A stretch of 64,000 bases of DNA, from contig JADKIH010000012.1 of assembly GCA_016721305.1 (NCBI GenBank), positions 1-64,000 on the forward strand. The letters are read 5' to 3'. This document shows positions 29,105 to 38,184 of this stretch, piece by piece. The stretch comes from Bacteroidota bacterium (GTDB lineage Bacteria; Bacteroidota; Bacteroidia; AKYH767-A; 2013-40CM-41-45). The translations under genes and the position numbers were made by a program. The stretch's first letter is position 1, and each line of letters begins with the position of its first letter. Under the pieces are notes generated by a model. It worked only from the letters and a program-made list of their open reading frames with translations, was not told the DNA's origin and made no database searches.

Positions 29105-30853
29105 ATGAAAAATTATACCCGAATTGCTTTTCTATTCTTACTCCTTTGCTCAGTAAACACATTTGCTGCAGGGAAACACCAGCGTGGTGCCAGAACAACA
29201 ACGAAATCTGCAGCCCGCCACGGAGTCATTAATCCGAACTCCAGTTTGTCGAACACGATCTTCTATTCCGAAGACTTTGCAAGCGGTTTGCCACTTACAT
29301 GGCAGGCAGTTGACAATGCAGGTAACGGAATCAACTGGTCATACACTACTACAGGTATTACCAATCAGGGCTCATACGGTATGTATGATTCATTGAGCAC
29401 GTTGAACACAACAGCTGCTAACGGATACATGATTTACGATAGCGATGCATCTAACGGTGGTGTTGGTGGCGAGGACGCAGATCTTTTAACAGGTCCGATC
29501 GATTGCTCTACATACAGCAACGTTCACTTATACTATATCGAAACTCTACTTCACTATGCTGAAAGCGCAACTGTTTCTGTTAGTACTGATGGTACAAACT
29601 GGACACAAGTGTACGATGCAAGTGCAGGTTTGAATCAAGACCAGGGAACTGCAAATCCGAATCCGGTTGACTTAGATATTACTTCGTTGGCAGCAGGACA
29701 AGCAGCAGTATACGTAAAATTCAATTTTACGGGTGATTACGATTACTTCTGGATGATCGACGATTTCGCAATGTATCAGGTTGACGGTACAGATGCATCT
29801 TTAAGCAGCTTGATCGCACCGGCTACAACTTGCTCATTGTTGTCAAATGCAGAAACAGTAACAGTATCTATCTTCAATGCAGGTGGAACAGATTTCAATA
29901 TTTACGATATCAATTATATCATCGACGGAAACGCTCCGGTTACTGAATCAGTAAATGGAACTGTAATTGCTGGTGGCTCATTAAATTACGACTTCGTAAC
30001 TCTTGCTGACTTATCTGCTCCGGGTACTCATACGATCACTTGCTACATCAGCTTAATCGGTGATACAAATCAAACTAACGATACCATTACAGGTACAATT
30101 TTCGTAGGACCGCATGCACTTGCAGTAGGTTCACCATATGTTAACGGTTTCGAATTGACTGACGACCTTTCAGGCTGGACAGTAGAAGATTTGAACAACG
30201 ATACAGCTTCTTGGGATTTGACAGACGTTCTTCCTCATTCAGGTACATATTGTGCACGTATGGCGGCAGCAACAGCAGAAGACTACATCTACACTACATG
30301 CCTCGATCTTTCTGATACAGCTCACTACGATTTGTCATATTACTATCGTAACACAAGCACTTCAAATCAGGCAAATTTTGAAGTTGTTATTGGTCAGGCT
30401 CAAAACAGTTCAGCAATGACACAGGTAATTGTTCCTATGTCGTTAGTTACAAATATCGCTTACTTACCGGGTGCTGCTCAATTCCAGGTATCGGCAAGTG
30501 GAACATACTACATCGGTTTCCACGTAGTTAACGGTGATTCACTCGTTAATTTCCGTTTGGATGATATCAACATCAGCCAGAACAGCGGCGTAGGTATCGT
30601 TGAGTTGGGTGCAGGAAAAACTTCGGTTTATCCAAATCCTTCTACAGGTTCATTCATGATCACAAGCACGGTTAATTCAGAATCATTCCTTGTTTCTGTA
30701 AGCAACATGCTCGGTCAGGAAGTTTACAGTCGTCATTTCTCTGCACTTTCAGGAGAGCGTATCGACTTAAGCAGCCAATCGGCAGGACAATACATTGTTC
30801 GCATTATCACAGACAAAGGCGTAAGCACTCAATCTGTTAACATTTCCCGATAA
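29105..30853 (+). CDS. secreted T9SS protein with jelly-roll (choice-of-anchor J type) domain
   Basis: 582 residues: signal peptide (FLFLLLCSVNTFAAG), a basic Thr/Ser-rich stretch, then a beta-sandwich beginning YSEDFASGLPLTWQAVDN and ending in YFWMIDDFAMYQ, the usual start and end of choice-of-anchor J/MAM-like modules. A middle Ig-like segment and a second jelly-roll (LSGWTVEDLNND ... FRLDDINIS) follow. The C-terminus (SVYPNPSTGSFMI ... AGQYIVRIITDKGVSTQSVNISR) is a type A sorting domain. Probably a surface adhesin or structural protein. Shares layout with the next gene. Confidence 0.85.
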   Translation: MKNYTRIAFLFLLLCSVNTFAAGKHQRGARTTTKSAARHGVINPNSSLSNTIFYSEDFASGLPLTWQAVDNAGNGINWSYTTTGITNQGSYGMYDSLSTLNTTAANGYMIYDSDASNGGVGGEDADLLTGPIDCSTYSNVHLYYIETLLHYAESATVSVSTDGTNWTQVYDASAGLNQDQGTANPNPVDLDITSLAAGQAAVYVKFNFTGDYDYFWMIDDFAMYQVDGTDASLSSLIAPATTCSLLSNAETVTVSIFNAGGTDFNIYDINYIIDGNAPVTESVNGTVIAGGSLNYDFVTLADLSAPGTHTITCYISLIGDTNQTNDTITGTIFVGPHALAVGSPYVNGFELTDDLSGWTVEDLNNDTASWDLTDVLPHSGTYCARMAAATAEDYIYTTCLDLSDTAHYDLSYYYRNTSTSNQANFEVVIGQAQNSSAMTQVIVPMSLVTNIAYLPGAAQFQVSASGTYYIGFHVVNGDSLVNFRLDDINISQNSGVGIVELGAGKTSVYPNPSTGSFMITSTVNSESFLVSVSNMLGQEVYSRHFSALSGERIDLSSQSAGQYIVRIITDKGVSTQSVNISR

Positions 30854-30868
30854 TCTGCGGAAACGAAT

Positions 30869-30903
30869 AAAAAAAGGGTATCCATCGGGTACCCTTTTTT
30901 TTT
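30869..30903 (+). terminator. intrinsic terminator
   Basis: AAAAGGGTATCC / GGGTACCCTTTT stem with a 9-base T run, just after the T9SS gene ending at 30853. Confidence 0.85.
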
Positions 30904-30972
30904 GCTTAAAAATGTCGATTCCCCTTGAGCCAAGCTTGTTCAAATCCAAGTCGTTAAAATAAGGCCAAACAA

Positions 30973-31002
30973 TTGTCCGAGTCGAGAAAAAAAGTACATT
31001 TG
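30973..31002 (+). promoter_or_regulatory. consensus promoter of the second T9SS paralogue
   Basis: TTG (30973-30975), 19-bp spacer, TACATTTG (30995-31002), then the ATG at 31034. This is one of the best matches to the Bacteroidota consensus in the window. Confidence 0.65.
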
Positions 31003-31033
31003 CCATTCTCAAAAAACATCTAACCAAAGTAAT

Positions 31034-32845
31034 ATGAAAAAATTATACGTATTATTTGCCCTGACCATGATCGGGAGCTTAACTGTATCAGCACAGTTAG
31101 CACGCAAATCTGCGGGAAAAAATCACCGCACAACTATGCAGTCAGCTCACAGCACTGCACGTCACGCTCAATCGACTAATAACACAAATGCTGTGGTTTG
31201 GTCAGACGATTTCAGTGATGCAGCAAACTGGACACTTTCAAGCGAAGCTCCAACAACAGATTTGTGGGTAATCGGTACAACAGGCCCTTCAGGTCCATAC
31301 CTGATCGATCCAATTGCTTCTTCAACAGCTGCAAATGGTTTCGCATTATTTGATTCAGATTTACTTTGCTCAGGTGATCAGGTAGCTTATCTGACAACTG
31401 CAAACTCTATCGACCTTACAGGTCACGCTAGCGTTCGTCTTCAGTTCTCTCAATACTACCGTCGTTATGATGACTCAACTTATGTGTCAATCAGTACAGA
31501 TGGTACAACTTGGACTGATATCTCAGTTAACCAGGCATTAAACAACAACGACTTCAGCGCAACTAATTCTGCGGTTAACCCTGATGTTGTTACTCTCGAT
31601 ATCTCTGCTCTTGCCGGAAATCAGGCAACTGTATGGGTACGTTGGACATTCTGGAGCCCGGCTTCTTATACAGGCGGAGCTGCAGGTACACCGGGTTGTG
31701 GTTATTCATGGCAGATCGATGATGCCAGCATCTCTGATATCCCATCAGTAGACGCCATCATGGTATCTAAAGCTTTCAACGGTGAATACAGCTTCCTTCC
31801 AATTCTTGATGCAGAAGCTTTCACACTTCAAGGTCGCGTAATCAATGGCGGTAGTGCTGCATTGACTAACGTATCTTTAGCATTCAATGTTTACGATGCT
31901 ACTTTCACAAACGTATATTCTGATGCTTCTGCTCCGGTAGCTAGCCTCAACGGTGGCGATACAACTGCAGTTCTTACAGGAACAGGTTCTTACGCTCCGG
32001 TTGATACAGGTCTTTACATCGTTGAACAAATCGTTTCTGTTGCCGGTGACGTTGACAATGCAAATGATACAGCTTATGCATTCGTTTATGTAAACGATTC
32101 AACTTATGCTCGTGATCAGGCATCTCTCGATGGTACAGGTTACCTCGGTGGTTTCGGTTTCAACGCTAACACAGGTTCATTAGGTCAGACATACCACATC
32201 TACCAGGCTTCTCAGGCAACTTCAGCTACATTCTATCTGGACGCTCCTACAGCAGGTGATGATATCACAGTAAGCCTCTGGTCAATGTCAGGTGGTCTTC
32301 CTGATCAGTTATTAGGTTCTTCAGCAGCATACACTCTTACAGGTGGTGAAGCTGCGACTTTCGTAACTCTTGCATTCGCAACTCCGATTAACGTAACTCC
32401 TGGTGACTACTTCCTTGCTATCGATCAGATCGGTACAAACAACCTTACTCTCGGTGCTTCTAGTGATATCTTCACTCCAGGAACAGGTTTCTTCATGGTA
32501 ACAGGCGGTTCATGGACAGATGTAGCTACAGTAGCTCCACTTTCTTTCATGCTCCAATTGAATAACCCATCATCTACATTAGTTGGTATCCAAAACCCAA
32601 CATTGAACGCTTCTTACTCAGTATTCCCTAACCCGTCTAAAGGTGCATTCATCATCAACGGTAACGGAACTGATGTAACTGTTAACGTATTCAACTCTAT
32701 CGGTAAATTAGTTAAAACTTCTACTTACGGTTCTTTCTCTAACGAGAAAATCGACCTTAGCAACGAAGCTGCCGGTACTTACAACGTTCAAATCATCTCT
32801 AAAGAAGGCGTAGCTAACAAACAAGTTGTTATCTCTGCTAAATAA
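31034..32845 (+). CDS. secreted T9SS protein, jelly-roll and Ig-like domains
   Basis: 603 residues: signal peptide (LYVLFALTMIGSLTVSAQ), basic His/Ser/Thr-rich linker, jelly-roll (VWSDDFSDAANWTLSS ... GYSWQIDDASISDI), an Ig-like region and a second beta-sandwich. The C-terminus (YSVFPNPSKGAFII ... AGTYNVQIISKEGVANKQVVISAK) is a type A sorting domain. Codon choice is visibly more uniform than in neighbours (frequent GGT, AAC, TTC, CTT), and the gene has a consensus promoter and strong terminator. High expression is inferred. Related to the preceding gene by layout. Confidence 0.87.
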   Translation: MKKLYVLFALTMIGSLTVSAQLARKSAGKNHRTTMQSAHSTARHAQSTNNTNAVVWSDDFSDAANWTLSSEAPTTDLWVIGTTGPSGPYLIDPIASSTAANGFALFDSDLLCSGDQVAYLTTANSIDLTGHASVRLQFSQYYRRYDDSTYVSISTDGTTWTDISVNQALNNNDFSATNSAVNPDVVTLDISALAGNQATVWVRWTFWSPASYTGGAAGTPGCGYSWQIDDASISDIPSVDAIMVSKAFNGEYSFLPILDAEAFTLQGRVINGGSAALTNVSLAFNVYDATFTNVYSDASAPVASLNGGDTTAVLTGTGSYAPVDTGLYIVEQIVSVAGDVDNANDTAYAFVYVNDSTYARDQASLDGTGYLGGFGFNANTGSLGQTYHIYQASQATSATFYLDAPTAGDDITVSLWSMSGGLPDQLLGSSAAYTLTGGEAATFVTLAFATPINVTPGDYFLAIDQIGTNNLTLGASSDIFTPGTGFFMVTGGSWTDVATVAPLSFMLQLNNPSSTLVGIQNPTLNASYSVFPNPSKGAFIINGNGTDVTVNVFNSIGKLVKTSTYGSFSNEKIDLSNEAAGTYNVQIISKEGVANKQVVISAK

Positions 32846-32863
32846 TTCTTTCAGTTCTACTGA

Positions 32864-32897
32864 TAAAAAAGCCCCTCCAACGAGGGGCTTTTTTTTT
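32864..32897 (+). terminator. intrinsic terminator
   Basis: GCCCCTC-CAAC-GAGGGGC stem with flanking A and T runs, right after the T9SS gene ending at 32845. Confidence 0.9.
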
Positions 32898-32911
32898 GCC
32901 CTGTACTTAAC

Positions 32912-33157
32912 TGTTAATTAGTTGATTCGTTGATTCGTTAATTAGTTGATGGTCCTTGCTGATTTTAATGGAATGGTTTCATAGGGGACTGAACATTGCC
33001 TCATATGATAAACTAATTAACCTCTGAGCTGATGATTATTGCCAATTTAAACGGAATGATTTCTTCGAAAACTCAAAACTCCCGATGAAAAAAGCGAATG
33101 AAATCGCGCAACCCCAATTAACTAATTAACGAATCAACTAATCAACGAATTAACTAG
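32912..33157. repeat. 246-bp inverted-repeat element between convergent genes
   Basis: Arms of about 47 bp (32912-32958 and 33109-33157) are near-complementary and consist of GTTGATTC/GTTAATTA-type units. The interior contains no ORF. The right arm reaches into the last codons of the ABC ATPase gene. The same arm sequence recurs as direct copies at 40689-40815. Confidence 0.75.
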
Positions 33158-33900
33158 CGCTTCATCCCCTTCGCCAACTTACTCGCAAAAATAAAATCGT
33201 TGAGCTCTTTGTTGTCGGTGCGGAGAATATCGTCCATGCTGCCTTCCCACCACTTTTCGCCTTTGTAGAGGTAGATAATCTTGTCGCCGATTTCTACCAC
33301 GGAATTCATATCATGTGTGTTCACGATGGCAGTGATGCTGAATTCTTCGGTGATTTCTTTGATCAGATTATCGATGACAATCGACGTCTGCGGATCGAGA
33401 CCGGAATTGGGTTCGTCGCAGAATAAATATTGCGGCTTGGGAGCGATCGCACGTGCAATTGCTACACGCTTTTTCATACCACCGCTCAATTCAGTCGGAG
33501 AAAGCTTATTGACATTTACCAGATTCACACGATTGAGACAGAAGTTCACGCGATCGCGTTTCTCTTCCAGACTCATCGTCGTGAACATATTCAATGGGAA
33601 CATAACGTTTTGTTCTACCGTAAATGAGTCGAACAAAGCGCCGCCCTGAAATACCATTCCGATTTCCTGACGGAAGGGCTTACGATCTTTACGATTGAGA
33701 CCGCTGAATACTTTTCCATCGTAAAGGATTTCTCCCTTGTCGATTTCAACGAGTCCGACCATGCATTTCATCATGACGGTTTTTCCGCTACCGCTACCAC
33801 CGATTACCAGATTCACATGACCCGGCTGAAAAGTCGTGGTGACATTCTTTAGAATATCGCGTCCCGCAAAGCTCTTGCTGATATTTTTTAATTCGATCAT
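33154..33900 (-). CDS. ABC transporter ATP-binding protein, MlaF-type
   Basis: 248 residues with Walker A GGSGSGKT, signature LSGGMKKR, Walker B YLFCDEP followed by NSGLDPQTS, and the switch H in NTHD. The M-K-K-R-V-A-I-A-R-A signature and pairing with an MlaE permease identify the lipid-asymmetry (Mla/Mce) class. Start ATGA overlaps the permease stop, indicating translational coupling. The MCE-domain partner is not adjacent here. Confidence 0.9.
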   Translation of the reverse strand: MIELKNISKSFAGRDILKNVTTTFQPGHVNLVIGGSGSGKTVMMKCMVGLVEIDKGEILYDGKVFSGLNRKDRKPFRQEIGMVFQGGALFDSFTVEQNVMFPLNMFTTMSLEEKRDRVNFCLNRVNLVNVNKLSPTELSGGMKKRVAIARAIAPKPQYLFCDEPNSGLDPQTSIVIDNLIKEITEEFSITAIVNTHDMNSVVEIGDKIIYLYKGEKWWEGSMDDILRTDNKELNDFIFASKLAKGMKR

Positions 33901-34637
33901 GTGAGGATGAGCTGAGTGAGAACGTAATCGAAAATAAGAATGAGAATACTGCTGTACACAACGGCATTCGTACTTGACTTACCTACTTCGAGCGCACCGC
34001 CTTCGGTGTAATAACCCTGATAAGCTGAAACCGTGGTGATGATATAAGCAAACGTTGTGGTCTTAATCAATGCGAAGATGATATTGAACGGCACAAATCC
34101 ATCCTGAATACCACTGATGTAATCGGCCGAGCTGATCACGCCCGCTGCCACACCGGCAATCCATCCTCCGAAAATTCCGAGGAACATGGAGATCACGACA
34201 ACGAATGGGAATATGCAGATAGCTGCCAGAATTTTTGGCAACACTAAATAAGCAGATGAGTTAATACCCATGATTTCGAGCGCGTCGATCTGCTCCGTTA
34301 CGCGCATCGTTCCGATTTCGGAAGCGATACTCGAACCGATTTTACCGGCTAAAACGAGCGACATCATCGTAGGAGAAAACTCGAGAATAATCGAATCGCG
34401 GGCAACGATACCGACAGCTGAAAGCGGTACGAGAGGATTCACCAGATTATACACCGTCTGAATGGTGATAACGGCTCCCATAAACACGGAAGTCAGGGCA
34501 ACGATACCCAGAGAACCATAACCGAAGTTATCCAGCTCACGGAGAAACTGCTTCCAATAGATGGAAAATTTTTCGGGCTTAATGATCAGTTCTTTGATAA
34601 AGATCCAATATCTGCCCAGATGGAAAAGCCAATTCAT
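33897..34637 (-). CDS. MlaE-family ABC transporter permease
   Basis: 246 residues with five to six hydrophobic segments and the conserved block SEIGTMRVTEQIDALEIMGINS, which defines the MlaE permease family of phospholipid/lipophile transporters in the inner membrane. The start at 34637 (MNWLFHLGRYW) is preferred over the in-frame ATG at 34658 by comparison with family N-termini. Coupled to the downstream ATPase by a 4-base overlap. Confidence 0.9.
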   Translation of the reverse strand: MNWLFHLGRYWIFIKELIIKPEKFSIYWKQFLRELDNFGYGSLGIVALTSVFMGAVITIQTVYNLVNPLVPLSAVGIVARDSIILEFSPTMMSLVLAGKIGSSIASEIGTMRVTEQIDALEIMGINSSAYLVLPKILAAICIFPFVVVISMFLGIFGGWIAGVAAGVISSADYISGIQDGFVPFNIIFALIKTTTFAYIITTVSAYQGYYTEGGALEVGKSSTNAVVYSSILILIFDYVLTQLILT

Positions 34638-34677
34638 AGTAATTACTAAGGGTGACATCTCGGGATAACGTCACGAG

Positions 34678-34690
34678 ATCCCTGCGGGAT
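34678..34690. repeat. REP-like palindrome
   Basis: ATCCCTGCGGGAT, the same stem-loop shape as the palindromes at 2611-2673, in the leader of the permease gene. Confidence 0.4.
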
Positions 34691-34737
34691 AAAAATAAGA
34701 ATAATAATGCGGTTCAAAGATTCTCTGAAAAATCACG

Positions 34738-34765
34738 TTTGAACATATATTCACACGTATCTTTG
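34738..34765 (+). promoter_or_regulatory. promoter of the small lipoprotein gene
   Basis: TTTG (34738-34741), 16-bp spacer, TATCTTTG (34758-34765). The transcript would start near 34771, after the first in-frame ATG at 34770, which favours translation from 34806. Confidence 0.5.
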
Positions 34766-34805
34766 AACAATGACGTTCACACAAGCGCCCTTCCAACGTA
34801 AATTT

Positions 34806-34925
34806 ATGGCCATAGGACTGATACTCATTGTCATGGGCTCATCCGGCTGCTTTATTTTCAAGAAAAAATGCGATTGCCCAAAATTCAGCCGGGCTGTGGA
34901 ATCTTCTGTAGAGAAAAAGAGCTGA
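34806..34925 (+). CDS. 39-residue small lipoprotein
   Basis: MAIGLILIVMGSSGCFIFKK followed by KCDCPKFSRAVESSVEKKS. A short hydrophobic leader ends in a lipobox-like SSGC, then a basic, cysteine-containing CDCPKF tail. It resembles tiny lipoproteins found across Bacteroidota, but I cannot assign a function. The promoter at 34738-34765 supports the start used here; an in-frame ATG lies 12 codons upstream. Confidence 0.6.
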   Translation: MAIGLILIVMGSSGCFIFKKKCDCPKFSRAVESSVEKKS

Positions 34926-34999
34926 AAAGCAAGGATTTATATTTTCCCATTTTCAGGCTGCGGATGACTAAAATCTGCTGAATATTGGAAAAATAAAAA

Positions 35000-35007
35000 T
35001 ACTTTTG
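35000..35007 (+). promoter_or_regulatory. -7 element upstream of feoA
   Basis: TACTTTTG matches TAnnTTTG, 29 bases before the feoA ATG. The nearest TTG is too close (12 bp) to be a regular -33 element. Confidence 0.4.
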
Positions 35008-35036
35008 AGGCCTTTTTAAAATGATTCTTAATAAGA

Positions 35037-35270
35037 ATGGGCAAAGACGTCAGGTTTTTATCTGAATTAAAGCGTGGGCAAAGCGGTTTGATCGACTCGT
35101 TTACCGATTACGAACTATCGCTTAAATTGCTCGAAATGGGTTGTATACCCGGTGAGCCTGTGGAAGTTATCCGCATCGCTCCTCTGGGCGACCCCATCGC
35201 TATCTCTGTGTCCGGTTATATGTTGAGTCTGCGCAAAAATGAAGCGGCTACTGTCCGTATTCGAATCTGA
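35037..35270 (+). CDS. feoA: ferrous iron transport protein A
   Basis: 77 residues, the SH3-like FeoA fold: LSELKRGQSGLIDSF, KLLEMGCIPGEPVEVIRIAPLGDPIAISVSGYMLSLRKNEAATV. The LLEMGCIPG turn and GDPIAI strand are hallmark FeoA segments. It is a cytosolic accessory of FeoB in Fe(II) uptake. Ends 16 bases before feoB, so the two form an operon. Confidence 0.93.
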   Translation: MGKDVRFLSELKRGQSGLIDSFTDYELSLKLLEMGCIPGEPVEVIRIAPLGDPIAISVSGYMLSLRKNEAATVRIRI

Positions 35271-35286
35271 TATCTGAACGAACACC

Positions 35287-37413
35287 TTGAGTAAGAAGAT
35301 CAAAATAGCTTTAGTCGGAAACCCGAACAGTGGGAAGTCGTCGGTATTTAATGCGCTGACGGGCCTCAATCAGAAGGTGGCCAATTTTCCCGGCGTAACA
35401 GTCGAGAAAAAAATGGGCTTTGCTACTTTGAAATCGGAACGTGGCGAAACGATTCAGGCCGAAATCATCGATCTTCCGGGAACGTATTCTCTTTATCCGA
35501 AATCTCCCGAAGAAATTGTTCCTTTTCAACTTCTGTGCGATCCGCAAAATGAATCGCATCCGGAATTAACCATCGTAGTTGCCGATGGCGCCAACTTAAA
35601 ACGCAATCTCTTCCTCTGCTCTCAACTTATCGATCTCAAAATACCGGTCATCATCGTCATCAATATGATGGATATTGTCCGTTTCAAAAAAATTGAAATC
35701 GACTTTAAGAAACTCTCTGCCATATTCGGTGTTCCGGTTATTCCGATGAATGCGCGTAAGCAGGAAGGTGTAAAAGAATTAAAAGCTGCGATAACTCAAA
35801 CGCTCTCTGTTCCGATTCACGACTCAATTAACATCCGTTCATTTGCACCGGAAGTGGTAGATACGATTCGCGAGACCGTGGTAGTACAGAGTAATTACAA
35901 CGCCTTTCTCGTTGCCAACAATCTCGACCTGATTACCAATTTCGAGATTCCTGAATTCAAGAAAGAAAAAATTCGTGCCGCCTGCGCGCAGTATAATTTC
36001 AATCCGCAGCAAATGCAGGCGCGCGAAACGCTCGAGCGTTACAAAGTCATCAGCGCCATAATTGCCGATGCCGTGAAATCGCCCGATATGCCGGTGCAAA
36101 CCACGCACTCCTATCGCATCGACAACATTCTCACGCATCGCATCTGGGGTTACTTTATTTTCCTTGCTGTATTGTTCATCATCTTCCAGGCAATTTTCTC
36201 CTGGGCGACGTACCCGATGGATCTGATCGATTCCGGATTTACGTGGCTGAATTCGCAGGTGAAGAGTTCGCTGCCGCCGGGTCTTATCAACGACTTAATC
36301 GTTAACGGAATTTTAGCCGGATTAAACGGTATCGTTGTTTTCATTCCTCAAATTGCTCTCTTATTCTTCTTCGTAGCTACTCTCGAAGACACCGGATACA
36401 TGTCGCGCGTAAGTTTCATCATGGATAATCTGATGCGCAAATTCGGTCTCAACGGAAAATCACTCATTCCACTCATGAGCGGTGTTGCCTGCGCTGTTCC
36501 GGCTATCATGTCGACGCGTACGATTCAGAATTGGAAAGAGCGATTGATTACCATCATGGTCACGCCATTGATGAGCTGTTCGGCACGACTTCCGGTTTAT
36601 ACTCTGCTCATCGCCTTGATTATTCCGAAAGATTACGTCTACGGAATCAATCTGCAAGGGCTCGTTTTAATGTTGCTTTACCTCGTTGGATTTGTTTCAG
36701 CGATCACGGCAGCCTGGGTAATGAAGCACATCATCAATTCGAAGGAAAAAAGTTATTTCGTTATGGAATTGCCGATGTATCGCGTACCACGCTGGTCGAC
36801 GATCGGGATTCACATTGCAGAAAAAGTAAAAGTCTTTTTATTCGACGCCGGAAAAGTTATCGTTTCCATTTCGATCGTTCTTTGGTTCCTTTCATCGTTT
36901 GGTCCGTCGGGAGAGTTCGATCGTATCGAGGCAAAATATTCGATTCCTGCAGTTCACGCCAACTTACCTGAGAGTGAAATCAATCACCGCATTCAGTCAG
37001 AAAAACTGGAAAACAGTTACGCCGGAAAACTTGGTCATCTCATTCAACCGGTTATTGCACCATTAGGCTACGATTGGAAAATCGGTGTTGCCTTGATTAC
37101 CTCATTTGCTGCCCGTGAAGTTTTCGTGGGAACTATGTCGACACTCTACAGCGTAGGCGATGAAGAATCGACGAAGAAAACATTGAAAGAGAAAATGACG
37201 AATGAAATAAATCCTGTTACCGGCGGACCACGCTATACGTTCGCTGTCGGCTTATCGTTAATGCTCTTTTATGCCTTCGCCATGCAATGTGTGAGTACAA
37301 TTGCCGTTGTGTATCGCGAGACAAAAAAAGCAAAGTATCCGCTGATACAAATTCTGTACATGAGCGGAATGGCTTATCTGGTAAGCTTTGTAGCCTATCA
37401 GCTTTTCAAATAA
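35287..37413 (+). CDS. feoB: ferrous iron transport protein B
   Basis: 708 residues. N-terminal G domain with G1 GNPNSGKSS (residues 11-19), G3 DLPGTYSL and G4 NMMD, a helical spacer, then a membrane domain of two Gate motifs with GVACAVPAIM and TSFAAREVFVGTM. It drives GTP-dependent Fe(II) import across the inner membrane. The start is TTG at 35287: no ATG precedes the G1 loop. Operon with feoA. Confidence 0.96.
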   Translation: MSKKIKIALVGNPNSGKSSVFNALTGLNQKVANFPGVTVEKKMGFATLKSERGETIQAEIIDLPGTYSLYPKSPEEIVPFQLLCDPQNESHPELTIVVADGANLKRNLFLCSQLIDLKIPVIIVINMMDIVRFKKIEIDFKKLSAIFGVPVIPMNARKQEGVKELKAAITQTLSVPIHDSINIRSFAPEVVDTIRETVVVQSNYNAFLVANNLDLITNFEIPEFKKEKIRAACAQYNFNPQQMQARETLERYKVISAIIADAVKSPDMPVQTTHSYRIDNILTHRIWGYFIFLAVLFIIFQAIFSWATYPMDLIDSGFTWLNSQVKSSLPPGLINDLIVNGILAGLNGIVVFIPQIALLFFFVATLEDTGYMSRVSFIMDNLMRKFGLNGKSLIPLMSGVACAVPAIMSTRTIQNWKERLITIMVTPLMSCSARLPVYTLLIALIIPKDYVYGINLQGLVLMLLYLVGFVSAITAAWVMKHIINSKEKSYFVMELPMYRVPRWSTIGIHIAEKVKVFLFDAGKVIVSISIVLWFLSSFGPSGEFDRIEAKYSIPAVHANLPESEINHRIQSEKLENSYAGKLGHLIQPVIAPLGYDWKIGVALITSFAAREVFVGTMSTLYSVGDEESTKKTLKEKMTNEINPVTGGPRYTFAVGLSLMLFYAFAMQCVSTIAVVYRETKKAKYPLIQILYMSGMAYLVSFVAYQLFK

Positions 37414-37467
37414 TTTTTCAGTCAATCGTCCTGCATCTTTTCGAAAGCCGTATTTTTAGTGCTTCGT

Positions 37468-38100
37468 ATGTCGAGAGAAAAAATTTCAGCCATTCTTTCC
37501 AAGTATTTACCTGACTCAACCATTGAGCAGTGTACCGGCTGGATTATTCAGAAAAACATACATCTGAAGATCACTCGCGGTCGTGCCTCTAAGTTCGGCG
37601 ATTATCTGCCATTGGGAAAAGGCAAAGGCCATCGCATCACCGTTAATCACGATTTGAATCAGTATGCCTTTTTGATCACCTTCGTTCACGAGGTAGCGCA
37701 TTTGCATACACACGTCAATTACACCCATCGCTACGAGCCGCACGGCAAAGAATGGAAGCACGAATTCCGCCTGCTGCTGAGCGATTTTATCGAGCAGAAA
37801 GTCTTCCCGTCCGATATCGAAGGCGCCCTCCTCTCCTACGTCCGCAACCCTGCTGCCTCCAGCTGCAGCGATATGAATCTGTTCCGAGTCCTTAAAAAGT
37901 ACGATCAGCGCCCCGAGCAGGTATTCCATCTGGAAGAGCTACCCGAAGCCGCCGAATTCAGCCTTTTTCAGTCCCGCGCGGGTCTGGTTTTCCGCAAAGG
38001 CGCCCGGATCCGGACACGTTTTCACTGCATCGAAATACACTCCAAAAGGGAGTACTTTGTCAGCCCCCTTGCCGAAGTCGTTTTATACCAAAAAACATGA
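37468..38100 (+). CDS. SprT-like zinc metalloprotease-domain protein
   Basis: 210 residues. The zincin motif HEVAHLHTH (HExxH) followed by HRYEPHGKEWKHEFR matches SprT/SprT-like domains. The C-terminus carries a small beta-rich tail ending in VSPLAEVVLYQKT. Cytosolic; the role in Bacteroidota is unknown, and metalloprotease activity is inferred from the motif. ATG at 37468 is preferred to the GTG at 37459. Confidence 0.82.
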   Translation: MSREKISAILSKYLPDSTIEQCTGWIIQKNIHLKITRGRASKFGDYLPLGKGKGHRITVNHDLNQYAFLITFVHEVAHLHTHVNYTHRYEPHGKEWKHEFRLLLSDFIEQKVFPSDIEGALLSYVRNPAASSCSDMNLFRVLKKYDQRPEQVFHLEELPEAAEFSLFQSRAGLVFRKGARIRTRFHCIEIHSKREYFVSPLAEVVLYQKT

Positions 38101-38184
38101 TTTTCATTGGTGTTTTGAAGGATTTCAGGCAGTTATTTTCAGGAATATATCATTACATTTACACCGATTCAAAACCCTCACAAA

